Shown piece after piece: positions 25,190 to 37,926 of a stretch of DNA of 64,000 bases. The translations under genes and the position numbers were made by a program. This stretch comes from Tabrizicola sp. (GTDB lineage: Bacteria; Pseudomonadota; Alphaproteobacteria; Rhodobacterales; Rhodobacteraceae), in the NCBI GenBank assembly GCA_016792685.1, contig JAEULQ010000067.1, forward strand, positions 62,001 through 126,000. Direction: 5' to 3'. The first letter of the stretch is position 1; each line of letters opens with the position of its first letter. Below the pieces are notes generated by a model. That model made no database searches. It saw only the letters and a list, made by a program, of their open reading frames with translations, and had not been told where the DNA came from.

Positions 25190-26302
25190 ATGAAGACCGA
25201 GACAGTGCCCCTTGCGGGGCCAAGTCCAGGGACGACGCGAAGCCTGACCCGGCACCACTGGGGCCATGGGGATGCAAGGCCGAAGGTCTATCTGCAAGGC
25301 GGTCTTCATGCCGACGAGATGCCGGGCCCGCTTGCGCTATATCACCTGATGGCGCTGCTGGATGAGGCCGAGGCCGAAGGGCGGATCACCGGGCATATAG
25401 TGGTCGTTCCGCTGGCCAATCCGATCGGGCTTTCGGAATGGCTTTTGCACAAGCCGGTCGGGCGGCGCGACCTGGAAGGGGCGCAGAACTTCAACCGAGG
25501 CTATCCGGATCTGGCTGCCCTGGCGGGCGGGGCTCTGGCGGGCAAGCTTGGCGCGGATGCGGCGGCAAATGTCCGGGCGATCCGAAAGGCCTTTGCGGAA
25601 AGCCTTTCTGACCTGCGTCCCGAGACCGAAGTCGATGAGCTGCGCCTGCGCCTGATCGAGGGCTCGTTCGACGCTGACCATGTACTTGATCTGCATTGCG
25701 ACCACCATGCGGTGATGCACCACTACACCTCATCCGCCCAGGCCGGGATCGGCGAGCTTCTGGGCCGCGCGGTCGGCTCGAAACTGGCGCTGATCGCGGA
25801 CCTTTCGGGTGGCAACGCTTTTGACGAGGCGCATACCGCCCCGTGGCGGGACCTGCGCGCGCGGTTTCCGGATCATCCGATCCCCGATCCCTGCTTTGCC
25901 ACGACGCTGGAATATCGCGGCCAGCAAGATGTATCGGACCCGCTGGCCCTGGCCGATGCCGAGGGGCTGATGGCGTTCATTTCTGCCGTAGGTGCCATCA
26001 TCGACGGCCCGCAACTGCTGCATCCGCCTGCCGAGACGGCACCTCTGGCCGGAGCGGTGGAGTTCTTTGCGCCCATTGGCGGGATCGTCAGCTGGATCAC
26101 GGTTCCGGGCGACCGGGTCGAGGAGGGGCAGGTTCTGGGCCATATCACCGATGCAGCCTTGCGCCGTCGCCTGCCGATCACGGCGCCCACCACCGGACTT
26201 CTGTTCCGGCAAGAGCTTTGGACTTCCTGCCTGAAAGGGCAGGGGTTGTGCCATGTGGCCGGGACCGAGATCCGACGACAGGGCGACCTTCTGTCGAACT
26301 GA
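25190..26302 (+). CDS. Succinylglutamate desuccinylase/aspartoacylase-like zinc deacylase
   Basis: 370-residue M14-related amidohydrolase (AstE/AspA/DoeB family). Zinc ligands are recognisable in QGGLHADEMPG (His and Glu) and VLDLHCDHH. A family-typical C-terminal barrel-sandwich part reads VEFFAPIGGIVSWITVPGDRVEEGQVLGHI. Such enzymes remove an acyl group from an N-acyl amino acid. The ATG at 25190 has GAGG 5 nt upstream; an earlier in-frame codon exists at 25157. Between the TetR gene and the Dpp transporter genes, it probably deacylates an imported N-acyl compound. Confidence 0.82.
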   Translation: MKTETVPLAGPSPGTTRSLTRHHWGHGDARPKVYLQGGLHADEMPGPLALYHLMALLDEAEAEGRITGHIVVVPLANPIGLSEWLLHKPVGRRDLEGAQNFNRGYPDLAALAGGALAGKLGADAAANVRAIRKAFAESLSDLRPETEVDELRLRLIEGSFDADHVLDLHCDHHAVMHHYTSSAQAGIGELLGRAVGSKLALIADLSGGNAFDEAHTAPWRDLRARFPDHPIPDPCFATTLEYRGQQDVSDPLALADAEGLMAFISAVGAIIDGPQLLHPPAETAPLAGAVEFFAPIGGIVSWITVPGDRVEEGQVLGHITDAALRRRLPITAPTTGLLFRQELWTSCLKGQGLCHVAGTEIRRQGDLLSN

Positions 26303-26330
26303 ACCAATAAGACCAACGGGGAGAGACAAG

Positions 26331-27932
26331 ATGATGAGACAAGGAAAGGGATGGGCGCGCTGGCTCGCCGGGGCCGCCATGACTCTGGCGCTGGCGACGG
26401 GCCCCGCGCTGGCCGATGACACGCTGGATCGGGGCGTGGGATCGGAATGGTCCTCGCTTGACCCGCAGGTGAACTTCGACGCGGCGGCGGGCTGGATCCT
26501 GGCGGATGCCTATGAGGGGCTGGTGAACTTCGATCCCTCAGGCAAGATCATCCCGGGCGCCGCCGAGAGCTGGGAGGCGAGCGCGGACGGCAAGACCTAT
26601 ACTTTCCGCCTGCGTGAGGGGCTGAAATGGTCGAACGGGGACCCGCTGGTGGCGCAGGACTTTGTCAACGGCGTGCTGCGGACGCTGAACCCCGACACGA
26701 TTTCCGAGAAGGGCTATTATTTCTATTCGACCATCAAGGTGAAGGGCGCCGAGGCGCTGGCGAATGGCGAGACCAAGGATCCTGCTGTCCTGGGGATGAC
26801 CGCGCCGGATGACCGGACCGTGGTCGTCGAGATGGAGACCCCTGCGCCACATATCCTTGACCTCATGGGGTCGTTCCAGTTGGCGCCGCTGCATTCGCCC
26901 AGCTTTCAGGCCGACGGGGCCGGCGTCTTCATCGATCCCGGCAAGGTCGTGTCGAACGGGGCCTATGTCATCAAGGAGGTCGTGCCACAAAGCCATGTGC
27001 TGCTTGAGCGGAACCCGAACTACTGGGATGCAGCGAATGTTAAGATCCCCTTCGTCAAATATCATGTGACCGAGGACGTGGGCACCGAACTCAAGCGCTA
27101 TCAGGCCGGCGAGATCGACATCACTTATGACATTCCCCTGGCCGATCTGGAGCGGCTCTCGGCGGAAACGCCGGACGAGGTCTTCATCTTCCCCTCGACC
27201 TATCTGATCTACTACAGCTTCAACCTGTCACATCCCGACCTGTCGAACCTGGACCTGCGGCGGGCCCTGTCGCTGGCCATCGACCGCGAGGTCCTGGAAG
27301 GCAAGATCGTCAAGGGCGGCGGGGTACCGACGCTGTCCTATGGCGGCGGCTTTGACGCGGACTATCCCGCGCCGCAGATCGCCGAGGCCAGCATGAGCCA
27401 GGCCGAGCGCGAAGCCTTGGCGCAAGAGCTTTATGCCAAGGCAGGATATGGGCCGGACAATCCGCTGAAACTGTCGATTGCCACGACGGTGGCCGAGATC
27501 AACATCCGCCGGGCCCAGGGTGCGGCGCTGATGTGGAAGAAGGTGCTGGGCGCCGAGGTCGAGATCAACTCGATGGAACGCAAGGCCTGGCTGGATCTCT
27601 TCTACACCGATGACTGGTCGATCTTTGCCGACAACCTGGTCGGCGATTTTGCGGGGCCAGAGACCTTCCTGTCCTACATGCGTCCCTCGGCGGAACCCGG
27701 TTATGGGTGGGAAAAGCCGGAATACGATGCGGCAATGGACGAGGCGGCGCAGGTCCCGGACAAGGCCGGCCGCTACGTCGGGCTGGCCAAGGCCGAACGG
27801 ATCCTGCTGGACGACTATATCTTCGCGCCCATGGCGATCGAGCCCTACCGCCATCTTGTCAAAGCCAACGTCAAGGGCTTCGCGCCATCGGTCGCGGGCT
27901 ATCACAACAGCCAGTTCATGACGCTGGAATGA
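26331..27932 (+). CDS. Dpp/Opp-type ABC binding protein (SBP family 5)
   Basis: 533-residue periplasmic receptor with a signal peptide (RWLAGAAMTLALATGPALA, cleavage near residue 28). The mature protein starts DDTLDRGVGSEWSSLDPQVNFDAAAGWILADAYEGL. Family 5 motifs are SWEASADGKTYTFRLREGLKWSNGDPLVAQDFV and LDLRRALSLAIDREVLEGKIV. It binds oligopeptides or similarly sized solutes. GGGGAGAGA precedes the ATG at 26331. It feeds the four transporter genes that follow. Confidence 0.9.
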   Translation: MMRQGKGWARWLAGAAMTLALATGPALADDTLDRGVGSEWSSLDPQVNFDAAAGWILADAYEGLVNFDPSGKIIPGAAESWEASADGKTYTFRLREGLKWSNGDPLVAQDFVNGVLRTLNPDTISEKGYYFYSTIKVKGAEALANGETKDPAVLGMTAPDDRTVVVEMETPAPHILDLMGSFQLAPLHSPSFQADGAGVFIDPGKVVSNGAYVIKEVVPQSHVLLERNPNYWDAANVKIPFVKYHVTEDVGTELKRYQAGEIDITYDIPLADLERLSAETPDEVFIFPSTYLIYYSFNLSHPDLSNLDLRRALSLAIDREVLEGKIVKGGGVPTLSYGGGFDADYPAPQIAEASMSQAEREALAQELYAKAGYGPDNPLKLSIATTVAEINIRRAQGAALMWKKVLGAEVEINSMERKAWLDLFYTDDWSIFADNLVGDFAGPETFLSYMRPSAEPGYGWEKPEYDAAMDEAAQVPDKAGRYVGLAKAERILLDDYIFAPMAIEPYRHLVKANVKGFAPSVAGYHNSQFMTLE

Positions 27933-27976
27933 GGAGCAGGGCCCGGGCGCGACGGTCCGCCCGGGCCTGACACATC

Positions 27977-28900
27977 ATGTTGCGGTTCATCGGCAAAAGA
28001 TTGTGGCACGGAGGGCTGACGCTGGCGGCGCTGGTCACGCTGACCTTCTTCGTCATGCGTCTGGCCCCGGGCGGACCCTTTTCGCGCAATCGCAAGATCA
28101 GCCCGGAGGTTCAGGCCAATATCGAGGCCGCCTTCCACCTGGATGAGCCGCTCTGGCAGCAGTTCGGCCGCTTTGTCTGGGGGGTCTTGCGGCTGGACCT
28201 TGGCCCCTCGACCCGGCATCGGGATTATTCGGTCAATGACCTGATCGCTTCGGGGCTGCCCTATTCACTGACAATCGGCTTCTGGGCCATCGTCATCGCC
28301 GCACTGGTCGGGGTCGCCTTTGGCCTTGCCGGCGCGCTTCGCCGCAATTCGGCGACCGATTACCTGGCCGGAACCATCGGCGTCGTCGGGATCGCCGTTC
28401 CGATCTTCGTCATTGGCCCGCTCGCCCAGGCCTTCTTTTCGCTGCGCCTCGAATGGCTGCCCGTGGGGGGGATCACCGAGGGTTGGCGGTCCTTGGTCCT
28501 GCCGATCCTCGTGCTGGCCCTGCCCAACATCGCCTATATCAGCCGCATCACCCGCACTTCGATGATCGAGACCCTGCGGGAAAATCATGTCCGCACCGCT
28601 CGGGCCAAGGGGGTGGGCTGGCGTCGGGTGCTGACCTCGCATGTCCTGACCGGCGCGCTGCTGCCGGTCATCGCCTATCTTGGCCCGGCGACAGCCGCGG
28701 TCATCACCGGTTCCATCCTGATCGAGACCGTCTTTGCCGTTCCCGGCATCGGGCGGCATTTCGTAGATGCGGCGCTGAACCGGGACTACCCGTTGGTCAT
28801 GGGGATCACCTTGCTTTACGGAAGCCTCCTGATCCTGTTCAACATCGCGACCGATGTCGTTCGCGCGATCCTTGACCCGAGGATCCGGCATGAGCGTTGA
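27977..28900 (+). CDS. dppB: Dpp/Opp-type permease B
   Basis: 307-residue inner-membrane permease. The N-terminal LRFIGKRLWHGGLTLAALVTLTFFVMRLAPGGPF is diagnostic of DppB/OppB. The conserved loop reads RITRTSMIETLRENHVRTARAKGVGWRRVL, followed by GSILIETVFAVPGIGRHFVDAAL. Its stop overlaps the permease C start by 11 bp. It is one of five transporter genes in the operon. Confidence 0.9.
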   Translation: MLRFIGKRLWHGGLTLAALVTLTFFVMRLAPGGPFSRNRKISPEVQANIEAAFHLDEPLWQQFGRFVWGVLRLDLGPSTRHRDYSVNDLIASGLPYSLTIGFWAIVIAALVGVAFGLAGALRRNSATDYLAGTIGVVGIAVPIFVIGPLAQAFFSLRLEWLPVGGITEGWRSLVLPILVLALPNIAYISRITRTSMIETLRENHVRTARAKGVGWRRVLTSHVLTGALLPVIAYLGPATAAVITGSILIETVFAVPGIGRHFVDAALNRDYPLVMGITLLYGSLLILFNIATDVVRAILDPRIRHER

Positions 28901-29777
28901 CCTCTCCACGCCCGAGGCCGCCCCGCCGCGCGGTGTTTCGACCCTGCGACTGCAGGTCCGCCGCTTTGCCGCGAACCGCCTGGCCATGGCTTCGGTCGTC
29001 GTCCTGACGCTGATCGTCCTGGCCTGCTTCTTCGGGCCCTATGCCTTCCCCTTCACTGGCGAGGATGCAGATTTCGACTTCATCTCGGCCCCGGCCGAGC
29101 TGTCCTGGCCGCATCTCTTCGGCACGGACGAATACGGCCGCGACCTCCTGGTCCGGGTGCTGGAGGGCGGGCAGGTGTCGCTGACCATCGGCTTTCTGGG
29201 CGCGCTGGCGGCCGGGGGGATCGGCGTGATCTATGGGGCGGTCGCGGGATATGCGGGGGGACGGGTCGACGGGTTGATGATGCGTCTCGTCGAGATCCTT
29301 TACGGCTTTCCCTATGTGATCCTGGTGATTTTGCTCAGCCTTCTGCTTGGCGGTGGCAACATGGCGCTTTTCGCCGCCATCGTCTTCACGCTCTGGCTGA
29401 CCCCGGCCGTCATCGTCAGGGCGCAGGCGCAGAGCCTTGCGCGGAAGGAGTTCGTCGAGGCGGCCCGCGCGGGCGGCATGACCGGCAGCCGGATCGTGCT
29501 GCAGCATATCGTGCCGAACTGCATCTCGGTGGTGATCGTCTATGGCAGCCTGCTGGTGCCCGAGGTGATCCTGTCGGAAAGCTTTCTCTCCTTCCTTGGC
29601 ATCGGCATCAAGGAGCCGCAGGCCAGCTGGGGCAACCTGATTTCCTCTGGCACGTCGGCCATGGACAGCGACCTCAGGCTTCTGCTTCTGCCCGGCACGA
29701 TGCTGGCCATTGTGCTGCTCTGCCTCAACTTCATCGCCGATGGCTTGAGGGATGCCTTTGACCCCAATGACCGCTGA
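28890..29777 (+). CDS. dppC: Dpp/Opp-type permease C
   Basis: 295-residue permease. The DppC/OppC signature LFGTDEYGRDLLVRVLEGGQVSLTIGFLGALAAG and the EAA-like loop RKEFVEAARAGGMTGSRIVLQHIVPNC are visible, with C-terminal LCLNFIADGLRDAFDPNDR. The start at 28890 overlaps the dppB stop, and the gene end overlaps the next ATPase gene. Confidence 0.9.
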   Translation: MSVDLSTPEAAPPRGVSTLRLQVRRFAANRLAMASVVVLTLIVLACFFGPYAFPFTGEDADFDFISAPAELSWPHLFGTDEYGRDLLVRVLEGGQVSLTIGFLGALAAGGIGVIYGAVAGYAGGRVDGLMMRLVEILYGFPYVILVILLSLLLGGGNMALFAAIVFTLWLTPAVIVRAQAQSLARKEFVEAARAGGMTGSRIVLQHIVPNCISVVIVYGSLLVPEVILSESFLSFLGIGIKEPQASWGNLISSGTSAMDSDLRLLLLPGTMLAIVLLCLNFIADGLRDAFDPNDR

Positions 29778-30753
29778 ACCGCTGCTTTCGCTGCAGGACC
29801 TGACCGTCCGCTTCCGCCTGCCCGCCGGCGAAACGGTGGCCGTGGATGGGGTGTCGCTGGACCTGGCGCCGGGCGAGGTTCTGGGCATCGTCGGTGAAAG
29901 CGGGTCGGGGAAAAGCCAGATCCTTTATGCGCTGATGGGGCTTCTAGCCTCGAACGGTCGGGCGGGTGGTCGCGCGCTCTTCCAGGGGCAGGACCTTCTT
30001 TCGCTGACCGAAGCGCAGCTTGACCGGGTACGGGGGCAGGCGGTCTCGATGATCTTCCAGGACCCGATGACCTCGCTCAATCCCTACATGCGGGTCGTGG
30101 ACCAGCTGGCCGAGGGGCTGGTGGTCCACAAGGGAATGTCCTGGGCTTCCGCGCGGGCCGAAGGGGTGCGCATGCTTGACCGGGTGCGCATTCCCGATGC
30201 AGCCCGCCGCGCCAGGCTTTACCCGCATGAGTTTTCCGGCGGCATGCGGCAGCGGGTGATGATCGCTATGGCGCTTCTGGCCCGGCCACGCCTTCTTTTG
30301 GCAGACGAGCCCACGACGGCGCTGGATGTGACGATCCAGGCCCAGGTGCTTGACCTGATGGCCGAACTGGGGCGCGAGACGGGGGCGGCGATCGTGCTTG
30401 TCACCCACGACCTGGGCGTCGTCGCCCGGCTTTGCGACCGGGTGGCGGTTCTTTACGGCGGGCGGGTGATGGAGGAAGGCGCGGCCGAGGCGCTGTTCGA
30501 TGCCCCCGCACATCCCTATACCCGCGGGCTTCTCGCCGCCATGCCGCGGCTTGAGACCACGCTGACCCCGCGGCTTGGCACCATTCCCGGCACGCCGAGA
30601 TCCGGAGGCGCGATGCTTGCCGGCTGCCCTTTCGCGCCCCGGTGCGAGGCCCGGTTCGACCGCTGCACGCACGAACGTCCGGCGCTGCACCCCTTGCGCA
30701 GTCAGGGCCCGGGTCGCCGCGCTGCCTGCCACCTGTCGGAGCCCGCGACATGA
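29767..30753 (+). CDS. dppD: Dpp/Opp-type ATP-binding protein D
   Basis: 328-residue ATPase. Walker A is GESGSGKSQ, where the usual Thr is replaced by Gln after the Ser. The signature FSGGMRQRVMIAMAL and Walker [13 protein letters not shown] are present, with LVTHDLGVVARL. The C-terminal peptide-transporter Cys region GCPFAPRCEARFDRCTHERP (Fe-S-like) is intact. The start is taken as 29767, overlapping dppC; an in-frame ATG lies at 29752. Its end overlaps dppF as ATGA. Confidence 0.88.
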   Translation: MTAEPLLSLQDLTVRFRLPAGETVAVDGVSLDLAPGEVLGIVGESGSGKSQILYALMGLLASNGRAGGRALFQGQDLLSLTEAQLDRVRGQAVSMIFQDPMTSLNPYMRVVDQLAEGLVVHKGMSWASARAEGVRMLDRVRIPDAARRARLYPHEFSGGMRQRVMIAMALLARPRLLLADEPTTALDVTIQAQVLDLMAELGRETGAAIVLVTHDLGVVARLCDRVAVLYGGRVMEEGAAEALFDAPAHPYTRGLLAAMPRLETTLTPRLGTIPGTPRSGGAMLAGCPFAPRCEARFDRCTHERPALHPLRSQGPGRRAACHLSEPAT

Positions 30754-31718
30754 GCCTGCTGGAAGCCCGTCATCTTGCAGTCGGCTACAAGGTGCCTGGC
30801 CCGGGCCTCTTCTCGGCCCCGCGTCTTCTGCCCATTGTCCATGACGTCTCGCTGTCGCTCGAGGCCGGACGGACACTGGGCGTCGTGGGCGAAAGCGGTT
30901 GCGGCAAGTCGACGCTTGGCCGTGCGCTTCTGCGGCTGATCCGGCCATCGGGTGGCACGGTCCTCTGGCAGGGCGAGGATATGGCTGGGATCCCCGATCT
31001 GCGCCGCCGCCGGGCCGAGATGCAGATCATCTTCCAGGATCCCATTGCGGCACTTGATCCCCGGATGACCCTGGCCCGCATCGTCAGCCGCCCGCTGGCC
31101 ACTTTCGAGCCCGGGCTGTCACGCAAGGACGCCCGTGCCCGCGCGGTCGAGGCCTTGCAACAGGTCGGCCTGTCGGCCGATTTCGCCGACCGCTACCCGC
31201 ATGAGCTGTCGGGCGGGCAGGCGCAGAGGGTGGGCATCGCCCGGGCCATTGTCGGGCGCCCCAAACTGATCATCTGCGACGAACCTGTCTCGGCTCTCGA
31301 TGTCTCGATCCAGGCGCAGGTGATCAACCTCTTGATGGAATTGCAGGAACGGATGGGACTGGCCTTGGTCTTCATCTCGCACAACCTGGCCGTGGTCCGG
31401 CACATCAGCCATGATGTGATGGTGATGTGCCTTGGCCGCGTGGTCGAGCAGGCGCCGCGCAGTTCCTTTTATGCAAGGCCCCTTCATCCCTATTCGCAGG
31501 CGTTGATGGCGGCCGTCCCCGAACCCGACCCGCGCCGTGAAAAGGGCCGGGTCGGCACCGCGCTGCAGGGAGAGCTTCCCTCGGTCCTGAAACCGCCCCC
31601 GGGTTGCGTCTTTGCCAGCCGCTGCCCAAAGGCTGCGGACCTTTGCCGCCAGACCCGCCCTGAGCTGCGCGAGGTCGCGCCAGGCCGCCTTGCCGCCTGC
31701 CATTTCGTCGAGGTGTAG
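30750..31718 (+). CDS. dppF: Dpp/Opp-type ATP-binding protein F
   Basis: 322-residue ATPase. Walker A is GESGCGKST, the signature LSGGQAQRVGIARA, Walker B LIICDEPVSALD, and the switch FISHNLAVVRH. The C-terminal motif PPGCVFASRCPKAADLCRQTRPEL with conserved cysteines is present. The start at 30750 overlaps the dppD stop. It is followed after one base by the S9 peptidase gene, so all nine genes read as one operon. Confidence 0.9.
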   Translation: MSLLEARHLAVGYKVPGPGLFSAPRLLPIVHDVSLSLEAGRTLGVVGESGCGKSTLGRALLRLIRPSGGTVLWQGEDMAGIPDLRRRRAEMQIIFQDPIAALDPRMTLARIVSRPLATFEPGLSRKDARARAVEALQQVGLSADFADRYPHELSGGQAQRVGIARAIVGRPKLIICDEPVSALDVSIQAQVINLLMELQERMGLALVFISHNLAVVRHISHDVMVMCLGRVVEQAPRSSFYARPLHPYSQALMAAVPEPDPRREKGRVGTALQGELPSVLKPPPGCVFASRCPKAADLCRQTRPELREVAPGRLAACHFVEV

Positions 31719-31719
31719 G

Positions 31720-33531
31720 ATGACCGACCTTGCCGCACTCTGGGCCGCCTGCCCGCAACTGTCCTGCGTCCACGCCAGTGCGGATGGCAGATGGGCCTTC
31801 TGGTGCTGGCAGGGCGTGACCGAGACGGATGAAGTCTGGTGCGCGCCCCTCGACGGCTCCGAACCGCCCCGGCGGCTGACCCATGGCTCTGACCACTTCC
31901 TGATCCGCGATGTCACGCCCGATGGTGCGCGCCTTTTGCTTGCCCAGTCAGTGAATGCCAACGAACACGACCATCTGTTGCTGCTCGACCGTGTCAGTGG
32001 CGAGCTGACCCAACTGACGCCGACGCAATCCACCCATTACGTCTATGGTGGCTGCTTTTCGGCGGATGGCGGGCGCATCTTCTTCCAGGCCGATTACGAC
32101 TATGACCGGGACGAGGTCACCCTGGGTTCCTGGCTCTGGGCGCAGGACCTGGCAACTGGAGCCCGCACTTGCCTTGCGCGCGCAGACACCCCGCCGCACT
32201 ACTATGTCGGCCCCCGCCTGTCCCCCGATGGCACAAGGCTTCTGTGGCACCGCAGCGAAGGCGCGCCGGGGCTTTACCAGCTTTGGGTCGTATGGGTCGA
32301 CGGCCAGACCCCGCAGGAGGTGCTGAACCTCGGACCCGAAAACAGCGCGACCGGCACATGGGTCAGCGATGACCGCATCGCCTTTGTCGGTGATCGGGAC
32401 GGGGCCGACCGGCTGGGTGTCCTGACCCTTTCCACCGGGCAGATCGACTGGATCGCGGGAGAACCGGCGCTTTGCCCGCATGATGTGCTGGCCGGGACCG
32501 GGCCGACCTTTGCCTGCATTCATCACGACCAGTCGAACACGCGCGCCGCACTGGTAGAAGGCGGCGTGATCCGTCCCTTGCCGAACGCTTCGGGTCGCCG
32601 CAGCCTGCTGCCCCACGCCGCTTTGCCTGAAGGCGGCTGGCTGGCCGAAGCCTATGACGCCGATGCCCCGCATGATCTGGTTGCCGTCGCCGCCGATGGC
32701 ACCTGCCGCACAATTGCCCGTGCCGCGGCGAACCCCGGCCGCCAGTTCATTGCGCCCAGGGATTTTCGCTGGAATGCCCCGGACGGGATGGCGATGCAGG
32801 GCTGGCTTTACCGTCCGGAAGGTCGCTGCAAAGGCCTGATCGGATACATCCATGGCGGGCCGACCTGGCATTCGGAGGATTGGGTCAATCCGCGCATCCA
32901 GTATCTGCTGGCGCTGGGCTATGCCGTCCTGGACCCCAACTATCGCGGCTCCACCGGTTTTGGCCGCGCTCACCGCGAGGCGGTGAAGGATGATGGCTGG
33001 GGCGGGCGGGAGCAGTCCGACATTCGCAGCGGTCTGGAGGCGGCGCTGGCTGCAGGCGTGCCCGGCCCGGTGGCGGTGATGGGCAACAGTTATGGCGGGT
33101 TCTCCAGCTGGTTTGCGATCACCCGCCACGCTGATCTGGTCACGGCAGCCATTCCGATGTGCGGGATGTACCGGCTGGACATCGACTATCATGCGACCGA
33201 GATGCCGCATGGCCGCGCCTATAGCGAAGAGATGATGGGCGGCACGCCCGAGGAATTCCCCGAGAAATACGCCAATGCCTCGCCCGGTCGCTTCATCGAC
33301 CGGATCCGTGGCCATGTGATGATCGTCCACGGGCTCGCCGACAGCAATGTGGGCCCCGAGAACACCCATGTCGCCATCCGCGAACTGACGGTGGCGGGTA
33401 TCCCGCATGAGGCGATGCTTTTCGACAATGAAGGCCACGGCATCTTCCGGCGCGGGAATGTCGAAGCCTATCTCGACCGCGTAGCTGGCTTTCTTGACCG
33501 GGCGTTCCGCGCCGGGATGCGGAGTGGGTGA
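31720..33531 (+). CDS. S9 prolyl-oligopeptidase-like hydrolase
   Basis: 603 residues: an N-terminal beta-propeller (about 10-340, repeated LSPDGTRLL-type blades) and a C-terminal alpha/beta hydrolase domain. The triad is Ser457 in GNSYGGF, Asp541 in HGLADSN and His573 in NEGHGIF. The propeller limits access to small peptides or amino-acid esters. There is no signal peptide. It is the last gene of the Dpp operon; a second Pro-directed hydrolase fold (S15) opens the same operon, which hints at Pro-containing or N-acylated imported substrates. Confidence 0.87.
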   Translation: MTDLAALWAACPQLSCVHASADGRWAFWCWQGVTETDEVWCAPLDGSEPPRRLTHGSDHFLIRDVTPDGARLLLAQSVNANEHDHLLLLDRVSGELTQLTPTQSTHYVYGGCFSADGGRIFFQADYDYDRDEVTLGSWLWAQDLATGARTCLARADTPPHYYVGPRLSPDGTRLLWHRSEGAPGLYQLWVVWVDGQTPQEVLNLGPENSATGTWVSDDRIAFVGDRDGADRLGVLTLSTGQIDWIAGEPALCPHDVLAGTGPTFACIHHDQSNTRAALVEGGVIRPLPNASGRRSLLPHAALPEGGWLAEAYDADAPHDLVAVAADGTCRTIARAAANPGRQFIAPRDFRWNAPDGMAMQGWLYRPEGRCKGLIGYIHGGPTWHSEDWVNPRIQYLLALGYAVLDPNYRGSTGFGRAHREAVKDDGWGGREQSDIRSGLEAALAAGVPGPVAVMGNSYGGFSSWFAITRHADLVTAAIPMCGMYRLDIDYHATEMPHGRAYSEEMMGGTPEEFPEKYANASPGRFIDRIRGHVMIVHGLADSNVGPENTHVAIRELTVAGIPHEAMLFDNEGHGIFRRGNVEAYLDRVAGFLDRAFRAGMRSG

Positions 33532-33538
33532 AACGCAA

Positions 33539-33563
33539 ACGGCCCGGGAAGACCCCGGGCCGT
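33539..33563. terminator. Bidirectional terminator between the S9 peptidase and katG
   Basis: ACGGCCCGGG-AAGAC-CCCGGGCCGT, a 10-bp perfect stem in the 51-bp gap between convergent genes, flanked by A-rich sequence on the peptidase side. It can serve both transcripts. Confidence 0.75.
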
Positions 33564-33582
33564 CGCAAAGCCTTTCGTCGGA

Positions 33583-36807
<3,225 letters not shown>

Positions 36808-36864
36808 GCTTCCTCGTTGCCGGCGCTGTGCGAGGCGCGACGAAGTCGCAAGCGGGCGGCTCGG

Positions 36865-37926
36865 TCAGGCGCCCCAGGTCCGCTCCAGAACCCGAAGCCA
36901 GTTGCCATGGGCGATCTTGGCGATCAGCGCCTCGCCCAGACCCATTTCGCGCATGGCCTCGATCAGAACCGGCAGACCCTCGGCACCGCCGATGGGATTG
37001 GGGGTCGGACAGCCATCATAGTCGGAGCCAATGCCCACACAGTCTTCCCCGGCGACCTTCAACATGTGGCCGATGTGCTGCTTGACAGGCTCGAGCGTCA
37101 TGTCGGTGTTCTCGCGCCCGTCGGGGCGCAGGAAACAGGCCCCGAGGTTCAGCCCCGCAATCCCGCCGCTTTCGGCAATGGCTCGGAGCTGATCATCGGT
37201 CAGGTTGCGGGTGGATGTCGTCATGGCATGCGCGTTGGAATGGGTCGCGACCAGGGGCGCGTCGGAAAGCTTTGCCACATCAAAGAACCCCGCTTCGTTC
37301 AGGTGGCTGAGGTCGATCATCACCCTGAGCTTGTTGCATTCCCGGACCAGGTCCTTGCCAAGCGGGGTCAGACCGGGCCCGGTATCGGGCGTGCCGGGGT
37401 AGCGGAAGGGGACGCCGTGGCCGAAGATTGTCGGGCGGCTCCAGACCGGACCGACCGAGCGGAGACCCATGGCGTGGAAGACATGCAGCGCATCGAGGTT
37501 CGGGCCGATCGCCTCGGCGCCCTCGAAATGCATAACCCCGGCGACGACGCCTTCCGCCATCGCCTTGCGAATCTCGCCCGCGCTGCGGCACCAACGGAAG
37601 CGACCGCCCGCGACCCGCTCCATCCAGAGGAGTTGGCCGAGGAGGTCGACAGCCATGGCCTGGGCTTCCTTGAGCGGCAGTGGCGCGGGCAGGGGCAGGT
37701 CGTAAGTCGGAGCGGACATCGGGTGGTCATCGGGCCCGTCCGTGTGGGGCGAAGGCAGGAAGATCGCGAAGAGCCCCCCGGCAAAGCCGCCTTTCAGCAT
37801 ACGGGGCAGGTCGAGATGCCAGGCGCCCTTGCCCTCAAGCCAAAGCTTGTCGCGGTCCGCCCCCGCCTCGGCGAGTTTCAGCACAAGGTCGTTGTGGCCA
37901 TCGAAGACGGGGACAAGCTTGGTCAT
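36865..37926 (-). CDS. Membrane-dipeptidase-like peptidase, family M19
   Basis: 353-residue zinc amidohydrolase. Metal motifs are VFDGHNDL (His/Asp), GVMHFEGAEA (bridging Glu), DLSHLNEAG, and VGIGSDYDGCP, as in renal-dipeptidase relatives. There is no signal peptide despite the family name, so it is cytosolic. It cleaves dipeptides, including D-residue types, in characterised members. The start at 37926 matches the family N-terminus, but no strong ribosome site is visible. It is convergent with oxyR and stands alone. Confidence 0.87.
   Translation of the reverse strand: MTKLVPVFDGHNDLVLKLAEAGADRDKLWLEGKGAWHLDLPRMLKGGFAGGLFAIFLPSPHTDGPDDHPMSAPTYDLPLPAPLPLKEAQAMAVDLLGQLLWMERVAGGRFRWCRSAGEIRKAMAEGVVAGVMHFEGAEAIGPNLDALHVFHAMGLRSVGPVWSRPTIFGHGVPFRYPGTPDTGPGLTPLGKDLVRECNKLRVMIDLSHLNEAGFFDVAKLSDAPLVATHSNAHAMTTSTRNLTDDQLRAIAESGGIAGLNLGACFLRPDGRENTDMTLEPVKQHIGHMLKVAGEDCVGIGSDYDGCPTPNPIGGAEGLPVLIEAMREMGLGEALIAKIAHGNWLRVLERTWGA

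Noticed and set aside
29752-30753. dppD Walker A ending in SQ instead of ST as a sign of a dead ATPase
   Set aside because: Lys and the adjacent Ser that contact phosphate and Mg are retained, and several peptide-importer ATPases vary at this last position, so inactivity is not supported.
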